This document shows, piece by piece, positions 20,682 to 29,981 of a stretch of DNA of 64,000 nt. The notes beneath the pieces are model-generated. The model saw only the letters and a list, made by a program, of their open reading frames with translations. It did no database searches and was not told where the DNA came from. Numbering within the stretch: the stretch's first letter is position 1; each line of letters starts with the position of its first letter. Made by a program: the position numbers and the translations under genes. This DNA is from Planctomycetota bacterium (GTDB taxonomy: Bacteria; Planctomycetota; UBA1135; GCA-002686595), in contig JADJQU010000004.1 in the NCBI GenBank assembly GCA_016712565.1, forward strand, positions 496,001 to 560,000, in the 5' to 3' direction.

Positions 20682-21359
20682 ATGCGTCCTCCGATCAAGA
20701 ACTCGCCCGCTGTCTTCGTCCTCGGCCTGTGCTGCCTGGCCTGCGCCTCCACCGCGGGCGAGATCCCCGAGGGCGGGAGCATTTCCAAGCCCAAGTCCCT
20801 GAACGGCTTCGTCTCCAACGCCCAGGTGCCCGGCCTGGCCATCGCCGAGGCGCGTTTCCCCGCCGACCACGCGCGCGTCTTCGGCGTGGTCGAAAACCCC
20901 GCCTCCCAGGGAACCGTGGCGCGCCAGGGCCATTTCGACCTGCTCGAGGAGGAGCGCCTGGTGCCGATCCTGGTGCGGATCGGCCTGCCCTCCAGCTCCG
21001 CCGCGGAAGCGGACGTGCAACTGACGCCCGAGCAGATGGACTTCCGCCTGATCCTCCAGGATGGAACCACGCTCCAGGCCGTGGGTGCGGAGGACGCCGT
21101 CCGGGGTGACGCCAAGCTCACCGACGTGCTGAGCGAGAAGGCGCTCCAGCACGGTTTCCTCAAACTCTCGGGCGGCGTCAAGGAGGGTTTCCTGTACTTC
21201 AAACTCGCGCCCCAGAAGGCCTACGAATACGACGACGGCAAACTCGTGCACGTGGTGGACGGCGTGCAGCGCGAATTGGACCTGTCGCGTTCGCTGTTGT
21301 CGTTCAAATTGACGCGGGGCGGAACGGCGACGCCCTTCTTCATCGGAGTCGCCCGCTAG
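20682..21359 (+). CDS. Putative secreted lipoprotein of unknown function
   Basis: A 225-residue protein starting MRPPIKNSPAVFVLGLCCLAC, a basic leader plus hydrophobic core ending in a plausible lipobox (LCCLAC or LACAS), so probably lipidated. The mature part is a mixed alpha/beta sequence without a family I recognise; it mentions no catalytic motif. It lies 70 bp after the kinase gene and 8 bp before the next lipoprotein gene on the same strand, so these three may form a transcription unit. A longer open frame upstream overlaps the kinase and was rejected. Confidence 0.75.
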   Translation: MRPPIKNSPAVFVLGLCCLACASTAGEIPEGGSISKPKSLNGFVSNAQVPGLAIAEARFPADHARVFGVVENPASQGTVARQGHFDLLEEERLVPILVRIGLPSSSAAEADVQLTPEQMDFRLILQDGTTLQAVGAEDAVRGDAKLTDVLSEKALQHGFLKLSGGVKEGFLYFKLAPQKAYEYDDGKLVHVVDGVQRELDLSRSLLSFKLTRGGTATPFFIGVAR

Positions 21360-21367
21360 GAGCTCTC

Positions 21368-22270
21368 ATGCACACCCCTCGATCGATCCTGCGCACCCTG
21401 CTCGCCGCGGCGCTTTCCATGGCCGCCGCCTGCTCCTCGGTCAACCCCTACGAGGTCAACCGCGAGGCGCTCGTCCTGGCCCAGAAGAACCTGGCGGGAG
21501 AGAATTCCTCCGCCGCCGCGCGCGGCGCGGAACGTCTGTACGCGGGCCGGGCCGACGAGGCGGACAAGTTCCGCCTGCAACGCTACTTCGCGCTCTACCT
21601 GGCCTCCATGGCCCACATGCAGGCTGCCGTCAAGGGACCGTTCCTGACGGAGGAGAGCGGCACGCCGGGCATCGGCTCGCCGCGGAACTCCGACGTGCCC
21701 CACCTGGTGGCCGCCGGCTACTACGCGGGCCTGGCGCGGGACCTGGCGCCCAAGGCCCGTGGCGAAAAGGCCGCCGACGAGGGCACGAAGCTCCTGCCCG
21801 CGGACCTGGAAGCGGTCGGAGTCGAGTCCGCCGGGCGGCGCCTGGACCTGTACCGCATGGTGGCCCTGACGCGCCTCGGGTTCTCCAGCACCGTGCAGAA
21901 CGAATTCGACGCCTGGCCCGAGCTCTCCAAGCCCGAGAGCTGCGACGAGATCCTGTCGCAACTGGCCCTGGAGAAGGAAATCGTCCCCTGGGTCTACTAC
22001 TCGCTCTTCCGGCTGACGCAGGCCGGCGACGAGCGCATCGCCTACACCTTCGGCGCCAAGTCGCGCATCGCGGCCGCGGGCGCCAAGGGCGCGCTGCCCG
22101 ACGCGAGGGTCGAGGAGCTCGTCGCCTGGGTGCGCGCCAAGGCCGAGAAGGACAAGCTGTTCTTCTGCTGCCAGATGTGCCGCAAGCCCTTCCCCACCGA
22201 CAAGCTGCGCTGCATCGACGACAGCACGCCGATCACGAGCTTCTTCCCGATCAAGGCCACCAACGAGTAG
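21368..22270 (+). CDS. Putative lipoprotein with helical repeats and a C-terminal cysteine cluster
   Basis: A 300-residue protein with signal peptide RSILRTLLAAALSMAAACSS, lipobox AAAC. The body is strongly alpha-helical and rich in Ala/Glu/Leu and could form TPR-like repeats. Near the C-terminus FFCCQMCRKPFPTDKLRC places four cysteines in a zinc-ribbon-like spacing, odd for an exported lipoprotein. No family recognised. It follows the preceding lipoprotein gene by 8 bp, with GGAGCTCTC just before the ATG, so the two products may act together. Confidence 0.78.
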   Translation: MHTPRSILRTLLAAALSMAAACSSVNPYEVNREALVLAQKNLAGENSSAAARGAERLYAGRADEADKFRLQRYFALYLASMAHMQAAVKGPFLTEESGTPGIGSPRNSDVPHLVAAGYYAGLARDLAPKARGEKAADEGTKLLPADLEAVGVESAGRRLDLYRMVALTRLGFSSTVQNEFDAWPELSKPESCDEILSQLALEKEIVPWVYYSLFRLTQAGDERIAYTFGAKSRIAAAGAKGALPDARVEELVAWVRAKAEKDKLFFCCQMCRKPFPTDKLRCIDDSTPITSFFPIKATNE

Positions 22271-22320
22271 GCCCCCGGAGCGGCCGCTCGGCCCGCCTGC
22301 GGGTCGCGCCTCCTCTGGGT

Positions 22321-24507
22321 TCAGCGCGACAGCTCGAGCTTTTCCAGCCGCGTCAGTCGGTCGCGGAGCTTGGCGGCTTCCTCGAAGCGCAACTCCGTCG
22401 CGGCGTGCAGCATGTCCTCGCGCACGCGCAGGATCTCGCCGCGCAGGCGGCCGAGGTCCCAGCTCTCCGCCTCGTCGCGCGGCGCGCCGCCTTCCTCGTC
22501 GCGGGGAGCGAGCTCCACGTAGTCCATCTCGTACAGGGCCTCGATGCCGTCGCGGATGGGCTTGAGGATCGTGCGCGGCACGATGCCGTGCTGCTGGTTG
22601 TAGGCGGTCTGGGCGATGCGGCGGCGAGCCACCTCGGCCTCGGTGGCGCGGATCGAATCGGTGAGCTGGTCGGCGTAGAGGATCACCCGGCCCTCGACGT
22701 TGCGCGCGGCGCGGCCGCAGGTCTGGATCAGCGAGGTGGTCGAGCGCAGGAACCCCTCCTTGTCGGCGTCGAGCACCGCCACCAGGGCCACTTCCGGCAG
22801 GTCCAGCCCCTCGCGCAGGAGGTTGATGCCCACCAGCACGTCGAACTCCCCGAGGCGCAGGTCGCGCAGGATCGCCGAGCGCTCCATGGCGTCGATTTCC
22901 GAGTGCAGGTAGCGCACGCGCACGCCCAGCTCGGAGAGATAGGTGGTGAGCTCCTCGGCCGAGCGCTTGGTCAGCGTGGTGGTGAGCACGCGCCAGCCCG
23001 CGGCCACCGTGCGGCGGATCTCGTGCAGCAGGTCGTCCACCTGGGTCTTGGCCGGCCGCACCTCGATGGCCGGATCCAGGAGACCCGTGGGGCGCACGAT
23101 CTGCTCCACGACGCGGCCCTTCGAATGCCCGGTCTCGTAGGCCGACGGCGTGGCCGAAACGTAGATCGCCTGCTGCACGAGCTTCTCCCACTCCTCGAAC
23201 TTGAGTGGGCGGTTGTCCAGGGCGCTGGGCAGGCGGAAGCCGTGCTCCACCAGGGTCGTCTTGCGCGCCTGGTCGCCGCGGAACATGCCGCCGATCTGGG
23301 GCACGGACACGTGGCTCTCGTCGATGATCACCAGCCAGTCCTCGGGAAAATAGTTGAGCAGCGTGAACGGCGGCTCGCCCGCCGCGCGGCCGTCCATGAA
23401 GCGCGAGTAGTTCTCGATGCCGTTGCAGACCCCCACCTCGCGCAGCATCGACAGGTCGTGGCGCGTGCGGCTCTCCAGTCGCTGGGCCTCCACCAGCTTG
23501 TCCGCCCGGCGCAGCTGGTCGAGCCTCTGGGCCAACTCCTGCTCGATGCCCTCGCAGGCCCGCAACACGCGGTCCTTGGGCGTGACGTAGTGGCCCGCCG
23601 GATAGAGCGTCGCCTTTTCCAAATCCCGCAACACCAGGCCCTGCAGGGGATTGACCTCCACCAGGGCCTCGATCTCGTCGCCGAACATCTCGATGCGCAG
23701 CACCCGATCCTCTTCGTAGATCGGAAAGACCTCGATCACGTCGCCGCGGGCCCGGAACGTGCCGCGGCGGAAGTCGAGGTTGTTGCGCGCGTACTGCATC
23801 TGCGTCAGGCGCCGCAGGAGGTCCTCGCGCACGATTGAATCGCCGACCTTGAGCGTGAAGGCCATCTCCGCGTAGGCGTCGGGGTTGCCCAGGCCGTAGA
23901 TGCAGGACACCGAGGCCACGATCATCACGTCGCGCCGCTCCAGCAGCGAGCGCGTGGCCGAGTTGCGCAGGCGCTCGATGTTCTCGTTGCGCGAAGCGTC
24001 CTTCTCGATGTACGTGTCGCTCGAGGGCACGTAGGCCTCGGGCTGGTAGTAGTCGTAGTAGGAAACGAAGTACTCGACGGCGTTGTTGGGGAAGAGCTCC
24101 TTGAACTCCGAGTAGAGCTGCGCCGCCAGGGTCTTGTTCGGCGAAAGCACCAGGGTCGGCCGGTCCAGGGAGGCGATCACCGCCGCCGCCGTGAAGGTCT
24201 TGCCCGAGCCCGTGATGCCGAGGAGCGTCTGATGGCGCGCGCCCTCGCGCACGCCCTGGACCAGGCGCTCGATGGCCCGCGGCTGGTCCCCGGTGGGCTC
24301 GAAGGGCGCCACCAGGTGGAAGCTGCCCGGCCGGGGATTGGGCGGCGGCGGCGGCGGGGCGGCCTTGGATTCCGCGGGCCGGTTCCCTGGGGCTCGCGCG
24401 GCGGCCAGGGCCCCCCGGGTCTCCTCGGGAGCCGGGGAGGCGCCGGCCGACGCGCGCGGACGAGGGGGCCGCCCTCCCCCTCCGCCGTTCTCCTTCCTGC
24501 GCGCCAT
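22321..24507 (-). CDS. uvrB: UvrABC excinuclease subunit B
   Basis: DNA-damage verification helicase of nucleotide excision repair. In the 728-residue protein, Walker A is GITGSGKTFTAAAV. The DNA-clamping beta-hairpin region YFVSYYDYYQPEAYVPSSD and IASVSCIYGLG-like VASVSCIYGLG follow, with VIDESHVSVPQIGGMFRGD (Walker B), the Y(I)SATPS segment, QTCGRAARN and a C-terminal UVR motif that binds UvrC. An N-terminal extension of ~65 Gly/Pro/Ala/Arg residues precedes the conserved start (GSFHLVAPFEPTGDQ), so the true start may be internal. It is not linked to uvrA here; uvrC is about 6 kb upstream on the same strand. Confidence 0.96.
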   Translation of the reverse strand: MARRKENGGGGGRPPRPRASAGASPAPEETRGALAAARAPGNRPAESKAAPPPPPPNPRPGSFHLVAPFEPTGDQPRAIERLVQGVREGARHQTLLGITGSGKTFTAAAVIASLDRPTLVLSPNKTLAAQLYSEFKELFPNNAVEYFVSYYDYYQPEAYVPSSDTYIEKDASRNENIERLRNSATRSLLERRDVMIVASVSCIYGLGNPDAYAEMAFTLKVGDSIVREDLLRRLTQMQYARNNLDFRRGTFRARGDVIEVFPIYEEDRVLRIEMFGDEIEALVEVNPLQGLVLRDLEKATLYPAGHYVTPKDRVLRACEGIEQELAQRLDQLRRADKLVEAQRLESRTRHDLSMLREVGVCNGIENYSRFMDGRAAGEPPFTLLNYFPEDWLVIIDESHVSVPQIGGMFRGDQARKTTLVEHGFRLPSALDNRPLKFEEWEKLVQQAIYVSATPSAYETGHSKGRVVEQIVRPTGLLDPAIEVRPAKTQVDDLLHEIRRTVAAGWRVLTTTLTKRSAEELTTYLSELGVRVRYLHSEIDAMERSAILRDLRLGEFDVLVGINLLREGLDLPEVALVAVLDADKEGFLRSTTSLIQTCGRAARNVEGRVILYADQLTDSIRATEAEVARRRIAQTAYNQQHGIVPRTILKPIRDGIEALYEMDYVELAPRDEEGGAPRDEAESWDLGRLRGEILRVREDMLHAATELRFEEAAKLRDRLTRLEKLELSR

Positions 24508-24989
24508 GGGGAGACAGTAACCCGCGACCCGCGGCCCTGAGAACCGCTGGAGGCCCCCCGGCCGGAGCCCCACCCAGGGTCCCGCCCTGGGCTGCGGGCA
24601 GGAGGCCGGTTCTCCGGCCCCTGGGGAGTCCCAGGGGTCCCTGACGGCAGCCCCTCGCTTCCAGGCCCGGCGAGGGGCCCCGGGAAGTGCATTAGGGGGG
24701 GGCCAGGCCAGGGCCCCGGGGACCAGGTCCCGGCCCCTCGACTTGTTAGCGGAGGCCGCCCGCCTTACGCTCCGCGGGATTCCGTCGTCCGGCGGTACTT
24801 GGGCGCGGGCGCGGGGTAGTTCCGTGAGTCCGGCGCGGGCCCCTGCCGCCTCCGCCGGCGCCGGGGCAAGCCCGCCTGCGCCCCGCACCTCGTCACACGG
24901 GGGCGCCGGCCTCCCCACGCGCCAGCGCCCCCGCACACCGCTCCCCAGGCCTCCCCCTCGAATCGCCGGCCACCGCCCGGCGCGCCACC
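24508..24989. other. Gene-free interval between uvrB and the zinc-ribbon gene
   Basis: A 482-bp divergent intergenic region of very high GC content, so promoters for both flanking genes should lie here. I see no RNA gene, no clear hexamers and no repeat longer than about 10 bp. The short frames translate to low-complexity Pro/Arg/Gly sequence. Confidence 0.6.
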
Positions 24990-26261
24990 ATGCTGATCGA
25001 ATGTCCCTTCTGCCACGCGACGGCGAAAATCTCCGAGGACAAGGACGGCGCCAAGGTCCGTTGCTCAGGCTGCAGCAAGGTCTATGTGGCCCATGAGAAG
25101 GGCAGCCGCGCCAAGGGCGGCAAGGGCGGCGTCAATCCGACCACCCTCGGCATCGGCATCGGCACCGTGGTGCTGATCGCGATCTTCGCCTACGTGGCCA
25201 ACAACCACGAGAAGCCCAAGCCGGAGCCCACGCCGCCGCCGGTGGTGCAGGCTCCGCCGCCGATGGTGGACAACTCGGGCTGGGAGGGCGAGTACGTCAA
25301 GTGCGTGCGCAGCGTCTATGACATGACGCTGTCCATGAACGAGGGCGCGCTGGTCAAGATGCTCGACGGCGCGCGCATCGGAAAGCGCCTGGCCGAGAGC
25401 GCCCCCGCGGACGCCCCGAAGCCCGCGGAGTTCGAGACCCTCGACGCGGCCGCGAAGCAGGCGTTCCTCGAATCCGTGGCCCAGGAGATGATGCGCGGGA
25501 CCGACGAGAACTCCCCGCACTTCTGGAAGCCGGTGGACGGCCGCCTGCTGGAGCCCTTCGACCTCTTGCAGCTCACGGTGGAGATCACCGCCGACAAGCG
25601 CCTGGAGGCGGGCTCCACGGAGCTGCCGGTGACGCGCAAGTTCCACTGGGGCCTCTCGCGCCCCGACGACAAGTCCAAGTGGAAGGTCTGGTCCTGGGAG
25701 CACTTCGTCACCGAGGAAGAGAAGCGCCTGGCACGCAAGAAGACCAAGGTGCAGAAGGTCACCCTGGAGGACGGCACGTCGCTCTTCCAGGCGGAAATGC
25801 GCCACCTGGACCCCTACCCGGACACGACGCCGGAACAGGTGGCCCAGGTCGAGAAGGCGATCGCCACGATGCTCGACTTCACGCTGCGGCCCAAGGAGAA
25901 CAACCTGGCCCGGGACGAGCTGGTGGCCATCGGCAGGCCGGCGATCCCGCTGCTGCTCAACAAGTTCTTCGAGATCAAGATCGTGGACGCCGAGGACGAC
26001 CCCTCGCTGATCCACGTCAACATGGTCTACGAGACCCTGCGGCGCATCACGGGCTACGACCCCGGCTTCACGGCCATGCCCGGGCAGACGGAGGAGCGGC
26101 GCACCATGGCCCTCAAGGCCTACTTCGCCTGGTGGGAGCGCAAGGGCAAGAGCTTCACCGCGCCGCCGCCCCCGGGCAAGGACCTGCTGGAGGACCTGGT
26201 GACGCCCACCGAGCGCGACAAGCGCGAGATCGAGAAGTCCAAGCAAGCCGGCGGAGGCTAG
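24990..26261 (+). CDS. MJ0042-type zinc-ribbon membrane protein, first of two paralogues
   Basis: A 423-residue protein starting MLIECPFCHATAKISEDKDG, with CPFC and CSGC forming an MJ0042/zinc-ribbon-like finger (first 30 residues). A membrane segment follows (IGIGTVVLIAIFAYVA, about 55-70), then a Pro-rich linker and a ~300-residue domain presumably outside the cytoplasm. Its C-terminal ~130 residues (from YPDTTPEQVAQ to AYFAWWERKG) align by eye with the same region of the next gene. This N-terminal finger plus single membrane helix layout is frequent in Planctomycetota. Function unknown. Confidence 0.85.
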   Translation: MLIECPFCHATAKISEDKDGAKVRCSGCSKVYVAHEKGSRAKGGKGGVNPTTLGIGIGTVVLIAIFAYVANNHEKPKPEPTPPPVVQAPPPMVDNSGWEGEYVKCVRSVYDMTLSMNEGALVKMLDGARIGKRLAESAPADAPKPAEFETLDAAAKQAFLESVAQEMMRGTDENSPHFWKPVDGRLLEPFDLLQLTVEITADKRLEAGSTELPVTRKFHWGLSRPDDKSKWKVWSWEHFVTEEEKRLARKKTKVQKVTLEDGTSLFQAEMRHLDPYPDTTPEQVAQVEKAIATMLDFTLRPKENNLARDELVAIGRPAIPLLLNKFFEIKIVDAEDDPSLIHVNMVYETLRRITGYDPGFTAMPGQTEERRTMALKAYFAWWERKGKSFTAPPPPGKDLLEDLVTPTERDKREIEKSKQAGGG

Positions 26262-26386
26262 CCGCGCCGGCCCCCCCCGCCCAGCGAGTACACTGACCCC
26301 GCGGCGCGCCCCGCCGCCTCTCCCCCCATCCCACGGCGCCCCTCGGCGCATCCCGCACCGCGTTCTCCCCCACCGCGCTTCGCATT

Positions 26387-27703
26387 ATGGAATTCCGCCC
26401 CGGCACGTGCTCCGCCTGCAAGGCGAGCTTCAAGATCCCCGCGACGTTCACCGCCAACAAGGCGAAGTGCAGCAAGTGCGGTGGAGTGGTTGAGATCGGC
26501 CCCGTGACCAGCGAGGCCGCCGCCCCCGCGAAGCCCGTCCCCACGCCCGGGGCCGCCAAGGCGGTGTCCGCGCCCGTGGCGTCGGCCGCGGCACGGCTGG
26601 CCGAGAAACCCGGCGCCGCGCCGGCTTCCGGCGCACCCCGGCCCGTGCCCGCGCGCCCGGTGAGCCAGCCGGCCGCCGCGCCGGCCGCCAAGGCCCCGGC
26701 GCCCGCCGCCCCGTCCACGGCGCCCAAGGCTCCTGCCGCCCCGGCCCACAAGCCCGTCCTGCCCGCCGCGGCCAAGATCTCCCCGAAGCCCGCGGCCGCC
26801 GCGGCGAAGCCGGCCGCGCACAAGCCCTCGAAGAAGGTCGAGGAAATCGAGGAGCAGGACGACGACGAGCGCGCCAGCCGCCGCGCGCGCGTGGAGAAGA
26901 AGAAGGGTCCGAATCTGCTGCTCCTGGGCGGTGCCCTGGTGGGACTTGCCGCCATCGGCGTGGTGGTCTTCAAGCTCTGGTCGGACGACAAGGCCACCAA
27001 GGCCGCACTGGCCGAGGCGTCCGCCGCCGAGAAGGCCGCCAAGGACAAGGAGCGCGAAGCCAAGGCCCAACAGGACCTGGAGGAGGCTCAGCGCGAGGAG
27101 CAGAAGCGCATCGAGGAGAAGGCCGCCAAGGACAAGCTGGCCGCGGAGGCCAAGGCGGCCAAGGATGCCGAGAAGACCCTGAATGCCGAGGCCCAGGCCG
27201 CCGCCAAGGCGGCCGCGGCCAAGGGACCCGTGGAGGGCTTCGACCTCTCCACGATCCCGGACTTCGAACCTTACCCCGGAACGACCCCGGAGCAGTGGGA
27301 GGAAATCCAGCAGCTCGCGACCACCTGGTTCGATCCGCTGGCGGGCGCGCGCGCCTCGCGGGCCCGCGCCAAGCTCGAGGAGAATCCCCAGCAGGCCTTC
27401 CCCGCGATCCTCAACGGTCTGAAGAAGCTGAACCTCGAGGAAGAGGACGGCTACCGCATCGCCGACGCCACGCAGAAGATGCTGGAGAAGATCTGCCACG
27501 GCCACAACGCGGGCTGGAAGTACCGCACGGAAGAGAACTGGCTGCAGTACGACCAGAAGGCCATCAAGCTCTGGTGCGACATGTGGACCAAGGCCAGTAC
27601 CGACGAGGCGTACTGGAAGAAGCTCACCAAGCAGGACCAGGCCGAGGCCCCCGCCGAGGGCGAAGCTGGAGCCGCCCCCGCCAAGAAGGTGGACGACTTC
27701 TGA
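26387..27703 (+). CDS. Zinc-ribbon membrane protein with Ala/Pro linker and coiled coil, second paralogue
   Basis: A 438-residue protein. Two CxxC pairs (CSAC, CSKC) form an N-terminal finger. Then comes ~110 residues of Ala/Pro/Lys linker, a membrane helix (NLLLLGGALVGLAAIGVVVF, about 176-195) and an Ala/Lys/Glu coiled coil of ~85 residues. A C-terminal domain starts YPGTTPEQWEEIQ and is shared with the upstream paralogue, including the Asn-Gly/Asn-Lys and Trp-rich end (LWCDMWTKAS). Encoded 125 bp after its paralogue on the same strand. No catalytic motif seen; role unknown. Confidence 0.85.
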   Translation: MEFRPGTCSACKASFKIPATFTANKAKCSKCGGVVEIGPVTSEAAAPAKPVPTPGAAKAVSAPVASAAARLAEKPGAAPASGAPRPVPARPVSQPAAAPAAKAPAPAAPSTAPKAPAAPAHKPVLPAAAKISPKPAAAAAKPAAHKPSKKVEEIEEQDDDERASRRARVEKKKGPNLLLLGGALVGLAAIGVVVFKLWSDDKATKAALAEASAAEKAAKDKEREAKAQQDLEEAQREEQKRIEEKAAKDKLAAEAKAAKDAEKTLNAEAQAAAKAAAAKGPVEGFDLSTIPDFEPYPGTTPEQWEEIQQLATTWFDPLAGARASRARAKLEENPQQAFPAILNGLKKLNLEEEDGYRIADATQKMLEKICHGHNAGWKYRTEENWLQYDQKAIKLWCDMWTKASTDEAYWKKLTKQDQAEAPAEGEAGAAPAKKVDDF

Positions 27704-27715
27704 GCGGCGCGGCGT

Positions 27716-29611
27716 TCAGCGCTTGGCCGCCACGGCCGCGCCGGTGCCGCGCCAGTCGCTGACGCCTTCCACTTCTCCGTCGCTTCCGACGCGGATGGCC
27801 TGCACGCGCCCAAAGCGGCGCGGGGCATCCGCGGGAGAAGTTCCCGGGGCGTCGATCCAGTGCCCCCGACGCCGCAGGGCCTCCAGGAGTTCCGCGGGCC
27901 AGCCGCTCTCGAACACCGTGGCCGGCGGGGCCCACTGTTGATGGAAGCGCGGCGCGGCCACGGCCGCGCCCAGGCTCTCCTCGAACACCAGCGTGCGCAC
28001 GATCACCGCCACCACCGAGGTGATGATGCGCGGACCGCCGGGGGAGCCGATCACCAGCGCCACCGACCCGCCGCCGCGGCGCAGCACGGTGGGCGCCATG
28101 GAGGACAGGGGCCGCTTGCCCGGCGCCAGGGCGTTGGCCGACCCACCCACCAGGCCGAATTGGTTGGGCACGCCGGGGAACAGGGCAAAGTCGTCCATGT
28201 GGTTGTTGAGCAGGAAGCCTCCGCCGCGCACGAGGATTCCCGAGCCGAAGGACGCGTTGAGCGAGGTGGTCAGGCTGACCGCGTTGCCCTGGGGGTCGAG
28301 CACCGACAGGTGCGTGGTCTCACCCTGCTCCCGCGCGGGAGTGAGCGCCGGCCGGCCCGGCGCGGCGGATTCCCCGATGGCGACCCGGGCGCGGGCCACC
28401 CACTCCGGCGACAGCAGCCACTCGAGGGGCACCGGCGTGAAGTCGGGATCCCCCAAATGGGCGGCCCGCTCGGCGAAAGCGCAGCGCAGGGCCTCGATCC
28501 ACCAGTGGACCGCGCGCTCGGGCAAGGGCTCGCCCTCGCTCGGCGGCGCGGCGCCGAGAGGCGAGTCGCCGCCCGCGGCGGACGAGGGATCCCGGGGCGT
28601 CCCGGCCTGGGCGGCGCGGGCCGCGCGGCGCTCGGTCTCGATCGGAAATCCGTCGAGCACCGTGAGGGTCTCCAGGATCGCCACGCCGCCGGAACTGGGC
28701 GGAGGCATGGTGATCAGCTCCATGCCGCGGAACCAGCCGCGCAGGGGCTTGCGCCACACCGGCCGATACTGCGCCAAGTCCTGCTCGGTGATCAGGCCGC
28801 GCCCGGCCACCGCGTCGCCGCCCGGCGCACCGTTCACGTCCGCCTGGGAGGAGAGTTCGGCCACCAGCGCCCGCGCCAGTTCGCCGCTGTAGAAACTCTC
28901 GGGGCCCTCGTCCGCCAGGCGCTCCAGGGTGCGGGCCAGCTCCGGCTGCACCAGACGCTGGCCCTTCAGCAGTTGCTTGCCCTCGGGATAGAACAGCGCC
29001 CGCGCGCCGGGGGATTGCTCCAGCCGGCGCCGCAATTCCTCGTCGCCCAGGTCGCGCTCCAGGGCTCCGTCCACCAGAAATCCACTGCGCGCCAGTTCGA
29101 TGGCCGGCGCGCAGAGCTTGCCGAAGCTGAATTTCCCCGAGCCGTGCTTCTCGAGCAGGGACTGGAGGCCGGCCACGGTGCCCGGCACGGCCGCGGACCA
29201 GGCACTCTCCAGGGAGAGTTCCGCCCGGGGCGCTCCCGCCGCGTCCAGGAAGCGCGCCGGGTCCGCCAGCAGCGGCGCCCGCTCCCGGAAATCCAGGGCC
29301 GTGGGCTCGCCCTCGTGGGGCACGAACAGGGCGAAGCCCCCGCCCCCGAGGTTGCCCGCCTGGGGCAACACCACGGCCAGGGCCAGGGCCGCGGCCACCG
29401 CGGCGTCGGCCGCGTTGCCGCCGTCCCGCAGGATCTTGGCCCCCACGCCGCTCGCCAGGGGCGATTCGCAGACCACCATGCCGGTCTTCGGCCGAGGCCG
29501 GGGCGGCGCGGGATCCAGCGCCGGCGGAGTTCCGCAGGCGCACAGGAGCCAACCGAAGGCCGAGGCGCGCGCAATGGGATTCAACGCGGCTCTCGTCCAT
29601 CGGTGGGCCAT
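27716..29611 (-). CDS. ggt: Gamma-glutamyltransferase, probably lipid-anchored
   Basis: N-terminal-nucleophile hydrolase that cleaves gamma-glutamyl bonds of glutathione outside the cytoplasm. The 631-residue precursor has a signal peptide ending GWLLCACGT (possible lipobox), the large-subunit start VVCESPLASGVGAKILRDGG, and the autocatalytic cleavage/nucleophile threonine Thr432 in QGETTHLSVLD. The small subunit contains GSGI and PSSM-like PLSSMAPT and GSPGGPRI motifs. Complete in length. It lies 10 bp downstream of the NIL-domain gene on the same strand. Confidence 0.95.
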   Translation of the reverse strand: MAHRWTRAALNPIARASAFGWLLCACGTPPALDPAPPRPRPKTGMVVCESPLASGVGAKILRDGGNAADAAVAAALALAVVLPQAGNLGGGGFALFVPHEGEPTALDFRERAPLLADPARFLDAAGAPRAELSLESAWSAAVPGTVAGLQSLLEKHGSGKFSFGKLCAPAIELARSGFLVDGALERDLGDEELRRRLEQSPGARALFYPEGKQLLKGQRLVQPELARTLERLADEGPESFYSGELARALVAELSSQADVNGAPGGDAVAGRGLITEQDLAQYRPVWRKPLRGWFRGMELITMPPPSSGGVAILETLTVLDGFPIETERRAARAAQAGTPRDPSSAAGGDSPLGAAPPSEGEPLPERAVHWWIEALRCAFAERAAHLGDPDFTPVPLEWLLSPEWVARARVAIGESAAPGRPALTPAREQGETTHLSVLDPQGNAVSLTTSLNASFGSGILVRGGGFLLNNHMDDFALFPGVPNQFGLVGGSANALAPGKRPLSSMAPTVLRRGGGSVALVIGSPGGPRIITSVVAVIVRTLVFEESLGAAVAAPRFHQQWAPPATVFESGWPAELLEALRRRGHWIDAPGTSPADAPRRFGRVQAIRVGSDGEVEGVSDWRGTGAAVAAKR

Positions 29612-29621
29612 GGCCGTCCGC

Positions 29622-29867
29622 TCACAAGCCGCTGTCGCCGTCGCCCATCTCCTCGACCTTGACGCCGCGCTCGCGCATGTAGACCACCGACTGCTCGATG
29701 GCGCTCTCGGCGCCTTCGATCTCCACCGCCACCAGGGCCAGCGTGTCGTTGATGCTGGCGGCGCGGATGTTCGGAATCACGCCGAACTTGGCCCCCAGGG
29801 TGTGGCTGATGATCGGCTCCGAGATCAGGTGCTGCGGGAAGGTGCAGAAGTATTTGCGCAGGGCCAT
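29622..29867 (-). CDS. Small NIL-domain protein
   Basis: An 81-residue protein consisting almost wholly of a NIL-like ferredoxin-fold domain, with the pattern HTLGAKFGVIPNIRAASIN leading into a beta-strand. NIL domains are ACT-like and occur at the C-terminus of methionine ABC transporter ATPases (MetN) or in small stand-alone and ferredoxin-fused proteins in amino acid metabolism. No transporter genes are adjacent, so this is a stand-alone version of unknown ligand. It shares a strand with gamma-glutamyltransferase, 10 bp away. Confidence 0.83.
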   Translation of the reverse strand: MALRKYFCTFPQHLISEPIISHTLGAKFGVIPNIRAASINDTLALVAVEIEGAESAIEQSVVYMRERGVKVEEMGDGDSGL

Positions 29868-29981
29868 GGCGTTTCCCGTTCGTCGGTGGGCGCCGCACCC
29901 CGTGGCGGGGCGGGGTCGCGCAGGGGTCTTGGCGAGCCGGGGCTCCTATCCCAACGAAGCGCGCGCGGCGTGGCAAGCGGT

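Noticed and set aside
17519..21202. A 1227-codon open frame antisense to the Ser/Thr kinase
   Set aside because: Shadow of the kinase gene; no domain or motif in its translation.
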